Positions 48,101 to 59,007 of a DNA stretch of 64,000 nt are shown piece after piece. The translations under genes were made by a program, and so were the position numbers. This DNA comes from Gibbula magus. Taxonomy: Eukaryota; Mollusca; Gastropoda; Trochida; Trochidae. Each line of letters starts with the position of its first letter. Within the stretch, counting starts at the first letter, position 1. Under the pieces are notes generated by a model. It did not search any database, was not told the DNA's origin, and saw nothing but the letters and a program-made list of their open reading frames with translations. The DNA lies in contig OW388297.1 of the NCBI GenBank assembly GCA_936450465.1, positions 29,530,387 to 29,594,386 of the forward strand, in the 5' to 3' direction.

Positions 48101-48346
48101 AAATATAATCGTTTCATTTCTGATAATTCCCGCTGTTCATGCTCACATGTATGTGAGGATGCCTTCCATTTCTTTTTCATGTGTCCTGAATATAGTAACA
48201 TTCGATACGAATCATACTTCTACGTTAAAGGATTTTCCATACGGGATATACTAAACGGTAATAACTCAATATCGCACGGGAGGAATATAAATATTCTTGA
48301 GTCAGTTCATCAATTCATTATTTCTTCAAAACGATTTGATTCTTAA
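45136..48346 (+). pseudogene. CR1/jockey-like LINE ORF2, frameshifted
   Basis: Domains in order are a Leu-rich leader with a 2A-like motif, an AP-type endonuclease (IIHLNVCSVKDK, LTETWL, GGGVAVFVKN, VGDFNID, SDHCPV), a reverse transcriptase (NYRPVALTSCLSKVFEK, AFDKVWHKG, GVPQGSVLGPL, FADDTSLY), and a C-terminal domain with NYNLRNNDNF, FLPDTIKLWNNLPS and a knuckle CSCSHVCEDAFHFFFMC. The GVPQG/FADD signature places it with CR1/jockey-type elements. The frame is broken four ways: a lost base in the A run near 46770, an in-frame TAA at 47139-47141 inside the RT, a shift near 47522, and an extra A near 47732-47736. It is therefore inactive. The first usable ATG is at 45136 and the frame is open back to 45085. 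Confidence 0.9.
45199..45225 (+). other. 2A-like recoding motif in LINE leader
   Basis: Codons read GDIHSNPGP directly after a leucine tract (LLLTLLLLLC). 2A-like oligopeptides end in D-V/I-E-x-N-P-G-P and make ribosomes skip the final Gly-Pro bond. They are known near the N-terminus of APE-type LINEs of invertebrates, sometimes doubling as signal sequences. Here His replaces the usual Glu, so skipping efficiency is doubtful. NPGP itself is intact. Confidence 0.7.
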
Positions 48347-48556
48347 TATTATGCTTCATGTTTGACTTACTTGTATCAGCTGACCACGAAACAAACATGT
48401 TTAGATTATTTAATACTATATTTATGTGTATGTTTTTGTGTACACAATTCTGTTTAAATGTGAACCTATGTATTATGTACTCTGGAGCGGCATTAATATA
48501 AGCCATTTAGGCTTGTTTGCCAATCCTTTTCTATTGAATAAAATATGTTTAAACCA
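48347..48556 (+). mobile_element. 3' end of the CR1-like LINE
   Basis: It includes GAGCGGCATTAATAT, a hairpin AAGCC-ATTTA-GGCTT at about 48500-48514, GCCAATCC and the terminal AATAAAATATGTTTAAACCA, after which the tail repeat starts. Copies of this end are at 32930-33053 and 42005-42090, and a very short one ends near 52470. Confidence 0.75.
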
Positions 48557-48957
48557 CATGCATACATGCATACATGCATACATGCATACATGCATACATG
48601 CATACATGCATACATGCATACACATACATATACATACATACACATACATACACATACATACATACACATACATACACATACATACATATACATACATATA
48701 CATACATATACATACATATACATACATATACATACATATACATACATATACATACATATACATACATATACATACATATACATACATATACATACATATA
48801 CATACATATACATACATATACATACATATACATACATATACATACATATACATACATATACATGTACACTTATGTACACTTATGTACACTTATGTACACT
48901 TATGTACACTTATGTACACTTATGTACACTTATGTACACTTATGTACACTTATGCAT
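48557..48957. repeat. Compound (CATA)-type microsatellite at LINE tail
   Basis: Three successive arrays: (CATACATG)n to about 48618, (ACATACATAT)-type units to about 48862, then about nine copies of the 10-base ACTTATGTAC unit to about 48954. Six-frame translation gives long Tyr/Ile/His-rich frames that are artefacts of the repeat. Confidence 0.95.
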
Positions 48958-49689
48958 ATACATGCGAAGACATGTACACACATACACACGCACACCCAGA
49001 CCCACAGGCACGTGCATTGCAAGTTTTCACGGCATGTTAGACATTAAGTTAATTGAATCTAAACCCGCCTGTGCAGTATCAAAACAAACGCAAAACTTTA
49101 ATGAAGCTATGAAATCAATGTCAAAATTTAGTTCCTGATGCGTCAAACAAAGTAATCAATATGCTAATAAAAAGAATTTGACGTGACTGAAAAATGAACA
49201 AGATTTTTGCACAAAACGCAGTCTCAAAAGTTAGGTTGACGGACTATATATCATTACATTACACACACATCCTTCCATTCGAAATATGAGAGATCACACT
49301 ATATATTAATATTAATACAATTTACATTAGAATACTAATGGAAATCTTCTGCCGGTAAAAAAGCATCAACATAAATTACATTTACAAAATAGTCAGGTTC
49401 TCTGGAGTATAAAAGAGCTCTGTCATAGCTTCATAGTCACAGAGTTATAAATTGCATAATCAGGGCTTTGATTTCACTCGTAAAGCGGTATCGAACGGGC
49501 GGATGTTGTCTGAATGTTGAGTAGTGATGGGCTGGGTATATAACAGGATGTCTATTCATGGTTCAGTGCACATAAATACAAACTCGAAGGTATCCTATGT
49601 GGCGATTTAGTAAGTACGCGCCATTGAAGGCGGCCATTGGATTGATGAGAGCGTTTACCTTTGTGATTTTTAAAGATGAAAGTCCGTTT
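48958..49689. other. No gene recognised
   Basis: No supported exon or element between the microsatellite and the LINE tail at 49690. Confidence 0.35.
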
Positions 49690-49740
49690 TTATTGGTGAG
49701 ACTTGTAATAAAATATCTGTCTGTCTGTCTATCTGTCCGT
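49690..49740 (+). mobile_element. LINE 3' tail with (TCTG)n
   Basis: GTGAGACTTGTAATAAAATA followed by (TCTG)4 and decayed units. This is the same terminal signature as the minus-strand scrap at 36119-36149. The body upstream (from about 49595) is not recognisably coding. Confidence 0.55.
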
Positions 49741-50099
49741 TTATATTACAACCAGTCCCATTGTTGCAAAATAATTTCACAGATAGATATGTACACATAT
49801 AAACTAAATTTACATTTATATCTTTATATGTTAGGCGACAAGTAAAATAAATCTTTCTTTAAAAAAATTGTTATACTAAGATTAGCCAAATTCTTCTATA
49901 CGGCTCTGAGATTTTAGGACGCCTTGATATAATATTTATGGAAATTAATAGGTGATGCATATCCCTCCTTTTGTCATCTTTCACCGGTAGAACAGTTGAT
50001 CTTCTTAATAAATAGCGAATTTGTTATTCCCCTCTCTGAACTACTTTTTTCAATGTTTAGGCGTCGTAGTGAATGTATCCCACTCTAAATCGTTTTATC

Positions 50100-50222
50100 A
50101 TTTTATCTAGTTTGTCTTATATTTTAACATCTATTTTAAACTTTTATGGTATAAACATGTCCATTTGTGTCTCATAGGCCGTTCGACCGGATGCTGTTTA
50201 TTAAAACGTCTTCTTCTTCTAT
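50100..50222 (+). mobile_element. LINE 3' end, (CTT)-tailed
   Basis: TTTGTGTCTCATAGGCC, a GATGCTGTTTATTAAA block and CTTCTTCTTCT match the ends of the LINEs at 35300 (GTGTCTCATTGGCC, GATGTTTGT) and 36352 (GGCC, (CTT)n). It is a short 5'-truncated copy. Confidence 0.55.
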
Positions 50223-51210
50223 AATAGAAAATATACAATTATGCAATGTTAAATTGTGTCTCGGTGTAAAAGTTGTTATTTCAAATATACAACTGTAATG
50301 GTCTATGGTGAATGTACGTAGAATCAAAAACGAAAGTAATAAAACAATGGTTGTAAAAACTAAATATGCCATCCAATAGATTGCCCAAAATGGGTTATGA
50401 TATGATGATCTTATATGATAAAAATGTCCAATGTTATTGTGTTACAGAAGTTAAAATTTGTTATGGAATCCCGTGGAGTTCCGAACTGGGGCTATCAATA
50501 TGTATATTGTCTAGCAGTGGAATCTCGGAATTATGTATAAAGCAGGAATCATCAATTATTTACCAGTTATTAGACAAATAATTCATAACCAGGCTACCAA
50601 GTTTACTTTAGTCAATTATCTTCTTCATCTCAATGTGTAATATATAAACATGTTATTAATCAATGTTGTCTGAAATATTTCGTGTAAAAAAATTCTAATA
50701 CCACATGGTTTAAACATATCTATTTCATAAAATCAAATATACATGAATTGGATTGGTCCACAAGCTCAACTGAACTTACATATGAAAGACAAAGACAATT
50801 TATAAACATCGTATGGAAAATAAGGCATATATTAGCGTTGACTTCTTTCATGCATAACTTCATCATGACTTTTAGCTTGTTTACCAATATCCAGGCTAGC
50901 TCATTAAGAACTATTTTACATTCTAATGTGGTTTAAATAATATTTATTCATGTACTCAGGTACAGGGCGATAAACGAACAGGGTTTCTCTATTTAAATGT
51001 TTCTCCCCAAAATTAGCAATAAAACAGGACAATTACACCATAAATGTCATCAATATTTACATTGATGTAGAAAAACACAGCATATTTGTTTATAGATATT
51101 CATGAGAAGCGTTTGCTAAGAGAAACTTATGAACAGACTGGATTATTTATGCATTAACATGATTTGACAGTGTTTTGTTACCAAATAGCACTGTATTCAG
51201 GTCGTAACCA
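50223..51210. other. No gene recognised
   Basis: AT-rich sequence with only random short frames. Confidence 0.35.
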
Positions 51211-51572
51211 TTAAAGGGGCAGTAGCACGTTTTTTCGCTCAAATAAGTTGATGAAATGTATTTGAAAAATAATTTCACCAATGGTAAAACATCCTTCTCT
51301 CTTCGGAAAAAAAAGTTTAAAATGAGTGTACATGTTTCGGTAAAGCCATGGGAAACGTTTTTGTAATACAAAATAATAAATTGTGTTCACAATAAAATGG
51401 CCGCCATGCATTTTTTGCTATATACACAACATAGTTTTTACCACTACAGATAATTGGTTTGTGTAATAAGATGTTTTACCCTCTAAAGTTAGTTTAAATG
51501 ACATAAACTATCATTATAAATGGGAAATTTGAAAAAATAAATTTTGCAAAAAACGTGCTACTGCCCCTTTAA
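51211..51572 (+). mobile_element. MITE with TTAA-type ends, copy 2
   Basis: It begins TTAAAGGGGCAGTAGCACG and ends CGTGCTACTGCCCCTTTAA, a near-perfect terminal inverted repeat of about 25 bases including TTAA on both sides. It is 362 bases long, equal to its inverted homologue at 337-698. It is non-coding; apparent frames are unrelated between copies once indels are considered. The TTAAAGGRR motif recalls T2-type MITEs. Confidence 0.9.
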
Positions 51573-52675
51573 CATAAAAGAAGTTTATATTGCGGATATG
51601 TGTATAATTTGCACACATGAATATATAATAATGTGCATCTTCATACGCATGGCCTCAGAAACATCGTGAATCATCACCAATAAATCTATCGAATTTATGA
51701 CCATTTAAGTTGCTCCATCCCAATCGGATGCGACAATGCAGTAGTTTGTCATTTCTAAATCCATCATTTTGAACAAGTTCGTGAACGTTGCTTTTGTTGT
51801 CATTTAATTTTTTCTAAACATTGCTTACGATTCGGATTCCTTTATATTGTCATCAAGATATTCCATTCCATCACGGCGGACGGTAGGAGTGATAATTTAT
51901 ATAGTTCCGTACTGCAACTAGGAACCTGTATAGCATCACCATTTTTTAATTCATAAAGTGATTGATTATTTTATTATCATTGGAGGAATCAGCTCCGACA
52001 GATAATTAGGCATCATATTCGCGTTCATTGTATAGAACAAACACATTTTATGTTTATATCGTCTAATCGCTAGTGAAGAGGAGCCAGTTTCATATAACTT
52101 TTTGTGAGTTGTACATTTTACCTTTGTTCTTACGCAAACATTCTAATGCATTTATTCCATCAACCACCCGATGTCACAAACTCTTGAATATACCTGTACC
52201 ATTCTCCATGCCTTATGTATTCCAATTATCTGTATACACAACGGAAATAAAGAAATTGAATTAAAATATCACAGAGGAAAAACAGTGACTTTTGAGATAC
52301 ATATTTATTGGACTTGCTGGTTCCAAAAAGCTTTAAATATTCAATCAAGACGAAGAAGAAGCAGAAATATATGTTATTTACGTGTCACTTGCTGCATTGA
52401 ACAATTAAACTCAGAGGATATAGAATCACAATAATCCATTTCTTGAATGAAATAAATGTGTTTAAACCATAATAATAAAAACAGCAACTGGCCATGAGGC
52501 GTATGAGACACGATATCACTTTAATAATATCATCAACACTTATACACAAGAAAACCAGAATGCGTACGTACTCACGCTCATACGCATTCTTACACATCCT
52601 TTTATTTCAGAAAAATCTGATATACATTTAAAAGAAAACTACAGCTATTGATGATAACTGTGATATTATATAAGG
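51573..52675. other. No gene recognised; short LINE tail near 52440
   Basis: No supported exon. GAAATAAATGTGTTTAAACC at about 52448-52467 matches the terminal bases of the CR1-like LINE end. A 9-base-arm hairpin (AGAATGCGT...ACGCATTCT) lies near 52558-52589. Confidence 0.35.
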
Positions 52676-52879
52676 CTATTCTGCCGACATATTTCGGCGC
52701 CTAAACATAGTATATAAAAGAGCGGCAAGGGGCTTTACAGACTTACTATCATTAAAACAATATACCATTTTCTGTACTGGTGACAGTGATTGGTATGTAG
52801 GGTGAGCAATACTTATATCTGACCAAAGCTTGTATCTGAGATCCGAGGAATAAGTTATCTGTTCGACGATTGCTTTCAT
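52676..52879 (-). pseudogene. LINE C-terminal fragment
   Basis: A minus-strand frame YSSDLRYKLWSDISIAHP...PLAALLYTMFRRRNMSAE-stop aligns with the last 60 residues of the LINE at 35300 (YYSDLRYDLFQNVSISYP...PLAALVSRMYRRNILSQPQ). The knuckle and everything before it are missing. It is a strongly 5'-truncated copy. Confidence 0.7.
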
Positions 52880-53223
52880 AATGGATTAAGGAGGATTACC
52901 GACGAGTAATAATTTCAAATTATCATTGAGTTGTTATAAACAAATATGCTATTAACGCTTAGCGAGTTAAATCAGTTAAGCAAAAGTAAGTGATGTCATT
53001 TTAAAGTTGTGTCAATGGTAATTGTAAATCGTTAAGTGAGGAAGATTAAAATGATTGACATGCAAGGCGTTAAATGCATTTTAATTTTAATGTTTTTGTA
53101 TAATAAAAACTTACTTAACTAATGCATATTGAACGTATTCCGATCTGATACTGGTTGAGGTGTTTGTCACACAGACAAAATTTAGAATGATAAACCATAA
53201 CAGTTGTAACAAATTTAAATACT

Positions 53224-53398
53224 TACAGAGTGCAAATTTCGCGAACAATTCGCGAACATTTCGAGAACATTTCGCGAACATTTCGCGAACATTTCGCGAA
53301 CATCTCGCGAACATCTCGCGCACATTTCGCGAACATTTCGCAAACATTTCACGAACATTTCGCGAAATCCGGTGTACTTAATTCTGCGCAGTAGTGTA
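53224..53398 (-). repeat. TTCGCGAA array within a mariner-like end
   Basis: About twelve 11-base units of TTCGCGAA plus CAT (some drifted to CTCGCGAA or TTCGAGAA) are followed by GTACTTAATTCTGCGCAGTA and GTG-TA, the inverse of the terminus at 31389. The left side, TA-CAGAGTGCAAATTT, could be the opposite degenerate end. The CAT spacer keeps the same plus-strand orientation as at 31.4 kb although the flank is inverted. Confidence 0.7.
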
Positions 53399-53519
53399 GG
53401 CATACCTACGAAAGTAAACAATTCTCTTACATAATATAACATTATATTACACATAATTTGTTTAAAATCGTGCTAATAATTATTTAATTTCAATATATCT
53501 CAAATACAACAATGCATCA

Positions 53520-54420
53520 CGTAAAGTTTGAATGATCTAAATATATAAACAAAGGCACATTAGTGAATTTGAAGAGCTTATATTTCAAAACTCTTGTTAA
53601 AATGGTGTTAAATGAACAGAATGTTGTTACACAGGACACTCATCAGTTGTTTATTTCAGTAATGTTCGATATGCCTGCACAGAGTAATTAAACGTTTTCA
53701 ATATTCGTCCTGGTCAACTATGGAGATTCGTGTGTCTCCAATTGATGAAAACGTAAACACATTGTAGCAGCAATAGTTCCTGTATTTGGAAGAGTTACGA
53801 CTGAAAAGATAAATATGTGCATATTATCTTAGAAAGTTAAAGCTGCAGTTAAGGAGCGACAGAAACCAGTAAAACATGTTTTGAACTTTATATTCTTAAA
53901 ACAAATTAATTGTGCCCAACAGAGAAAATTTGTTAATACAGCAATAGGAGGTTCTTGAAGAGTCTAACAACTATTATTAAATTATTATAGCAATTATCTT
54001 TTAACTTTACGAACGATTAACTCAAGTGTTTCCTCTATTTCCTTTCAATTAGATGATAATTCCTGTCAATGTTGACGAAAGGGAGTAGTTGGCACTTTTT
54101 CTTTTTATCAACGGCATCACAACAGCTGAAATCTGATTATCCTGAAAAAACACCAGAGGATAAGCTTTTATTTACGATTTTTAAAATTCCAAGTTTAGAT
54201 GGTAGAAACATCGAATGACAAATGAACGAACCTTCAACTGATCATTTTATACTGATACTTTAATCAGCAATATTAGGGACTTTTTCAGAACACTCTTCAA
54301 AGTTTAAACTACGAAATAAATAAATTATATAATATCACACATGACCTTCGGAAAACATGTGAACATTCTTGTCGATATAAAACAGGTACGTCCAAGCATC
54401 AATGAGAAATAGCGATTAAT
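53520..54420 (+). repeat. Duplicated block C (pairs with 62260-63320)
   Basis: Collinear with 62260-63320. Anchors are AAAGGCACA-TAGTGAATTTG, GAAGAGCTTATATTT, CATCAGTTGTTTATTTCAG, TTCGATATGCCTGCACAG, CACATTGTAGCAGCAATAG, AAAGTTTAAACTACGAAAT and GGTACGTCCAAGC. No coding frame is conserved between copies. Confidence 0.8.
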
Positions 54421-54852
54421 GTAATATATAATATATAATAAAAGTTGCTGACAGAATACTCTTTTCCAGGAAAACATGTTTCATGCACGTCTAGGTCACT
54501 TTTTGATAGGGTCGGTTGCAAGGGGAGGGACTTAATGGATCGGCCCATTGCAACTTCGTTATACTGTTTTCTTGAAAGGATTTGCAAATGTAAATATATT
54601 GAATTAAATTTGAAAGACTCTATTTAACCACACATGCTGAACAAGCTTTGAGATGAATTATTTTATATGTTACTGGTTTCTTTTTTAATGGTTCTATGCA
54701 TGCATACTTTTGTTAAGTCACGTGACGATGCAGCTCAATATCCCAGGTGAGCGTTGTGTGATACCAAGCAGACCATAACCCTTACACACATTGGACTCTG
54801 AACACTACGTTTTACTAATCATTCAGTTAATGACATATCTTCGAAAATGATG

Positions 54853-55274
54853 ACAGACAGAATATTCTATTTAAGTGTCACGTGTTAGTTACAAGTAAAA
54901 TATAAATTGGCTTACGAGACATTATAAACATGAAATACATGAACTATAATATATACAACAGGGATAAAACATAATAAAATATATCTTATAAAATAATACA
55001 GAGGTAAAATAAATTAAAAATGTAACTGTCGTCTGCGGGAAATATCATTAATAGTATCAGCTAAAAGTTTAGCCGTAATTTCAGTTGCCTTCATACCTGC
55101 ATTGAAATTTATAAAATCACTTCGGCCAAGGTTAAAACTAAAGTTATCTGTAAGGGTACATGTAAGATTCTGGTAAAAATCCCAATAAACAGAAAATTGG
55201 GCTTGAGAATCAACAGTACAACATGCCTGTTTCAATGTGGAGCAGTAAAACACCACAGCGTAACTTAGTAAGAT

Positions 55275-55342
<68 letters not shown>

Positions 55343-55566
55343 GTACTACTACTACTACTACTACTACTACTACCAATACTGGAATACTATTTCTGACATA
55401 AACTTCTGGTCTACAGTCTTTTTAAAACAACCTGTAAGTTTGCATACCTCATCACAACTTTCCTCATTTAGACTAATAAGAGTTTTGCGCCGACAGCATG
55501 TCATACAACTTCAACTGTTTACTCAACTTAACTAGGTTAAAATCGAACGAACCCTTTCAATTGATG
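54853..55566 (-). mobile_element. 5'-truncated LINE inserted in copy B
   Basis: On the minus strand it ends GTGACACTTAAATAG, AATATTCTGTCTGT, the same 3' signature as the LINE at 35300. Upstream lie a GTCTCGTAAGCC block and a frame ending AKLLADTINDISRRRQLHF-stop at 55014, plausibly the very C-terminus of a diverged LINE protein. It splits the cassette that is intact in copy A, with GAAAATGATGAC on the left and GAAAATGACTAC on the right as an imperfect target-site duplication. A (TAC)n run sits at 55276-55374. Confidence 0.7.
55276..55374. repeat. (TAC)n microsatellite
   Basis: About 32 trinucleotide units with one interruption. On the minus strand it translates as poly-Val, which is an artefact. 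Confidence 0.95.
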
Positions 55567-55677
55567 GAAAATGACTACAACAAAGAAATAAGTGCCTCAA
55601 GAAAGCATGGACGCATTCAATATGCCACAACAGTCTTAAAACGATTGTACAGCAAACATCTTCAACCAGAACAATAA
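55567..55677 (+). CDS. Short conserved frame in the repeated cassette, copy B
   Basis: 36 codons from ENDYNKEIS to LQPEQ-stop, aligned with 27817-27924 through SRK, IQY, TTVL, the YS pair and the common stop. The LINE insertion immediately upstream would have cut any exon or transcript entering from the left. The sense strand is uncertain. Confidence 0.3.
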   Translation, partial: ENDYNKEISASRKHGRIQYATTVLKRLYSKHLQPEQ

Positions 55678-57403
55678 TACGTGTCTTTCCAAGCAGAAAG
55701 AATGAATTGGATTTGAGATATGTACTTATCGTTTGTCATATGACTATAAGAAATATAGTTGTGACAATTATTTGTGATTTTCCATTGTGGTTTTAAAACT
55801 CTCTAAATCGAATTATTGACATACTTAAAAAGCACCACCTGAGTATATATTGACTAGATAGCTTGTTACTACAGTTTAATTGTCACCTTTTCATGCGATT
55901 CAGTTTTTGCTAAGTTGAGAATACAATCATGTATCTAGTAATTATTTAAAGAACAAAGAACAAGAAGGGGTTAACATTCACAAACGATTTCCCACTTTGA
56001 AAAATGTGAAATATTGTAAACATTAAAAAGAAGAAAAAAACCTGGCCAACAGACTAACGGTGCATAGTGGAGAATAAAATGTCAATGAATGTCTGTCAAA
56101 AGTTCTGGAAAGGTGGTCACGAAATTCAAACAAATTCTGTTCACAGATCCATGAAGTCAGGATTACAAAATCTGAAAATCAATGTGACAGAAGAAATAAA
56201 CCTTGGTAGTATTAAACCATTAAGATGCTTAAACTACTTTAACATGTAAACAACCAAAAGAATAATTCTGCAGATGTTTATTTGACTGAGGTTATGAGCA
56301 TGTTCTGCAGGAAAAGCTATAATAACAGAACTGCAACAACATATATTGACATGACGTAGCAATGACGATAATTCAGATGAAGACAACATCCAAGAAGACA
56401 TTACTTAGTAAATAAGTTATAAGGTGCTTCACAAAGTTTTAAGTTGTCTTCATCTATTAAATGAAAAATAATATGCATGACGTCTCAGATTAGAAATGTG
56501 GATAAAACAGTGCTGATTTATATGCACTCATGATAATTTGCATATAACTAGTATAACTGGTTTACTTTTAAAGACATGGTATTCAAGAGGACTCAGAATA
56601 TGAACCATTAACTTTTGAATTATGTTTAAGGTCAAACTAACCACGACATAACAGAAAGCATTTATTTAGTTTTCGGAAATGATATATTAAAATAATTCTT
56701 GTCATCCTTTAAAACCACATTCAAATATATAATGTTGTGTAACACACATTTTTCTATGCATCACAGTCTGTATTTACTAAAATCACTTCCTATTATTTAT
56801 ATGCATACACGAACAGTTGGTCACTGTAACTATTTATTTCATGTAGATATGTTCTTCTTTTGCAACACTGTTGTCAAACTGAATTATATAACTATGAAAA
56901 CTATGGAAATGAAATAAGTAATTTTTAGGATCAATAATAACACTGTTTACGACGTAAAACCATTTGCGTTGGTCCATGTCTTGAATATACCTAATGTAAG
57001 GTCACAGGATGGACACACAGAAACGTGACTTTCTCGCAATGGTAAATGGGTCATTCTTTTATTGCCTTAATGATGTAATGGAACGGTATATTAGCGTGTA
57101 TGTGTTGAATATGTTTGGTTACTAACAAAACTTGTTTTTATTGATAGCATCTTATAAAACGATTTAAAAGCTGAATGTGAGTGTTTTATTTTTTATTTCG
57201 TACATTACGTCGTGTCTAAGTTTTGATATGCATCATCTTTCTCCACATGCACGCTTTTCAAGTACATTAACAACGTCCTGGTAGAATTTTACAAATGTAA
57301 GGCGAGCGTTGCATCTATTTCAAGTACACACAACCGCCCTTTGATCAACCGATTTGACTCGTGAAAAAAACCTTTTATTATTCGGTCACGTGTGTTCTGA
57401 AGC

Positions 57404-57470
57404 TTTCTTGGAGAATGTTTTCCACAAAGAACCTGGTTTTATTTCCCCAGGACAGCAGGGTAAATGAATT
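57404..57470. repeat. Cassette copy in B-specific segment
   Basis: Plus reading ENVFHKE; minus reading VENILQESFRTHVTE-stop. The minus reading aligns to EEIIPQENIRTRG of the exon at 30621. It shows that the exon-like sequence and the short plus-frame cassette are the two strands of one repeated block. Confidence 0.45.
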
Positions 57471-57702
57471 TCAATTAGTCTGCATATTTGGCATAGAAAC
57501 CCTATGCAAATTCTAAAATTTGATATGTCAGGTGATCTTATCATCAAATCAAATGTAAGATACGGGCAACACATTGGACCTAGCTCAATACATATTTAAA
57601 AATAAGTTTTAATCATTCGTGTCATGACACTCTATAGGACTGTCACGTGATCAACCGCATTGGATTTTTGAGCAAAAAGATTTTGCATTGTTCAGTCATG
57701 TT

Positions 57703-58228
57703 CATTCTCTTCCCACAGAGGCTACTACCTTCAGAATTCCTATCCTTACCTCTGTTCTACTAGGCCGGAAATCCCCGGTATAAAGGAAGAATCTTTATTG
57801 GTTGCATTTGAATCTAGTTGTGCAATCAGGGACACCGTTGTGAAAGTGATATTTGCCATAAACGTTTTCTCGTTTAATGTGTTTTCCTCAAAATATGATA
57901 TTTGATTTTGGTCATAAACATGCAGATAAATACAGAAGACCAAATCAGAGATAGCTACCGAAAAAAGTTCATTTGTGTTATTTACATCAGACACATTCGA
58001 AGGACATATGCTAATTATTATCAAGACCCTTTAGAATCAAATGCTAACTTAAATATATTTGAAGTCACTCGGTCCACATAGCCGCTGAAGCGGTTAAGAA
58101 GTGGGGATACAGTATGAGGATCCAATTTTCCTCCTAGGGAATTTTGCTGGAGCCGGGAAAACCGGCCCTAGTTGAACAGAGGTTAGGGTGGAAAATCTGA
58201 AGGGAGTTACCATTGTGGGAAAAGAATG
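57703..58228. mobile_element. Foldback element, 9-base target duplication
   Basis: It begins CATTCTCTTCCCACAG and ends GTGGGAAAAGAATG, and imperfect inversion continues for about 75 bases per arm (CCTCTGTTCTACTAGGCCGG against CCGGCCCTAGTTGAACAGAG). AGTCATGTT at 57694-57702 and AGTCACGTT at 58229-58237 flank it as a 9-base target duplication. That combination suits a Mutator-like non-autonomous element. The 92-residue minus frame inside includes the arms and is probably not a gene. Confidence 0.75.
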
Positions 58229-59007
58229 AGTCACGTTGTGTTCTGAAACTTCTAAGGAGAATGATGTCTACTGGGTAAATAAGTTGTTTTTTATATGCGG
58301 CTACAACAATTAATGTAACAAATGCACTGGTCGTTTCATCCTATGCTATTAGTGATACACATTTCAATTTTACAAACATATTGAATTGATTTAAGATTGA
58401 AATAACTTTATGAGCTAATATTCACTAACATAAGATACCGATTTCTTTAAATTCTAATCTATTAAAACTTAGTTTAAAATGTTGTTTGCAATTTTGAAAG
58501 TCTATATACGTTGAATATTACCACACATAATTTCCCCTGCAATTATACAGATATGTGAAAAACGTCAACAGTAAATGATATAATATGAATGTTTCCCTAA
58601 AGTATTGAATAACGATCAATAAAACAAGACGTCGTTTTAAAGCAAATTATTTTTTGAATCATCAAAAAGTTGAATCAGTTAATGTAAGACTATAAAATAT
58701 ATCCACGTCAATGAGATATATAAAATACGTATTGTTCACATTTGAATTATACAAGGCGTGGTTTTATTGATAACATCTTTGCAGACATAAATATATTGTC
58801 ATTTGAATTAGGAAACCGAATAATTTGTATCGTAAGTTTTCAGTTTGTAATATTTGTTGCTTGTTGAAAAGTCAAGCAACGTCACAGCAGACCGTTATAT
58901 TTGACATGTCAGGTGGGTGTTTCTATGCAATGTTATCTCGTTAATTTCTTTATAACTGGGCAAACGTTCATATTGAACCTTGTGAAAAACAAGTATGTAA
59001 TATTCAA

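Noticed and set aside
48426..49138. Long frames on both strands rich in Tyr/Ile/His or Val/Cys/Met
   Set aside because: They are translations of the (CATA)-type and ACTTATGTAC microsatellites, open in several frames at once.
53111..53454. Repetitive frames such as FAKCSRNVREM
   Set aside because: They are the 11-base TTCGCGAA array read in 33-base periods, open on both strands.
55014..55376. Poly-Val protein of 120 residues
   Set aside because: The first part is the (TAC)n microsatellite. Only the last 80 residues may be a LINE C-terminus, so it is not a host gene.
57746..58024. 92-residue minus frame inside the foldback element
   Set aside because: It runs into the terminal repeat and has no splice support or counterpart in copy A.
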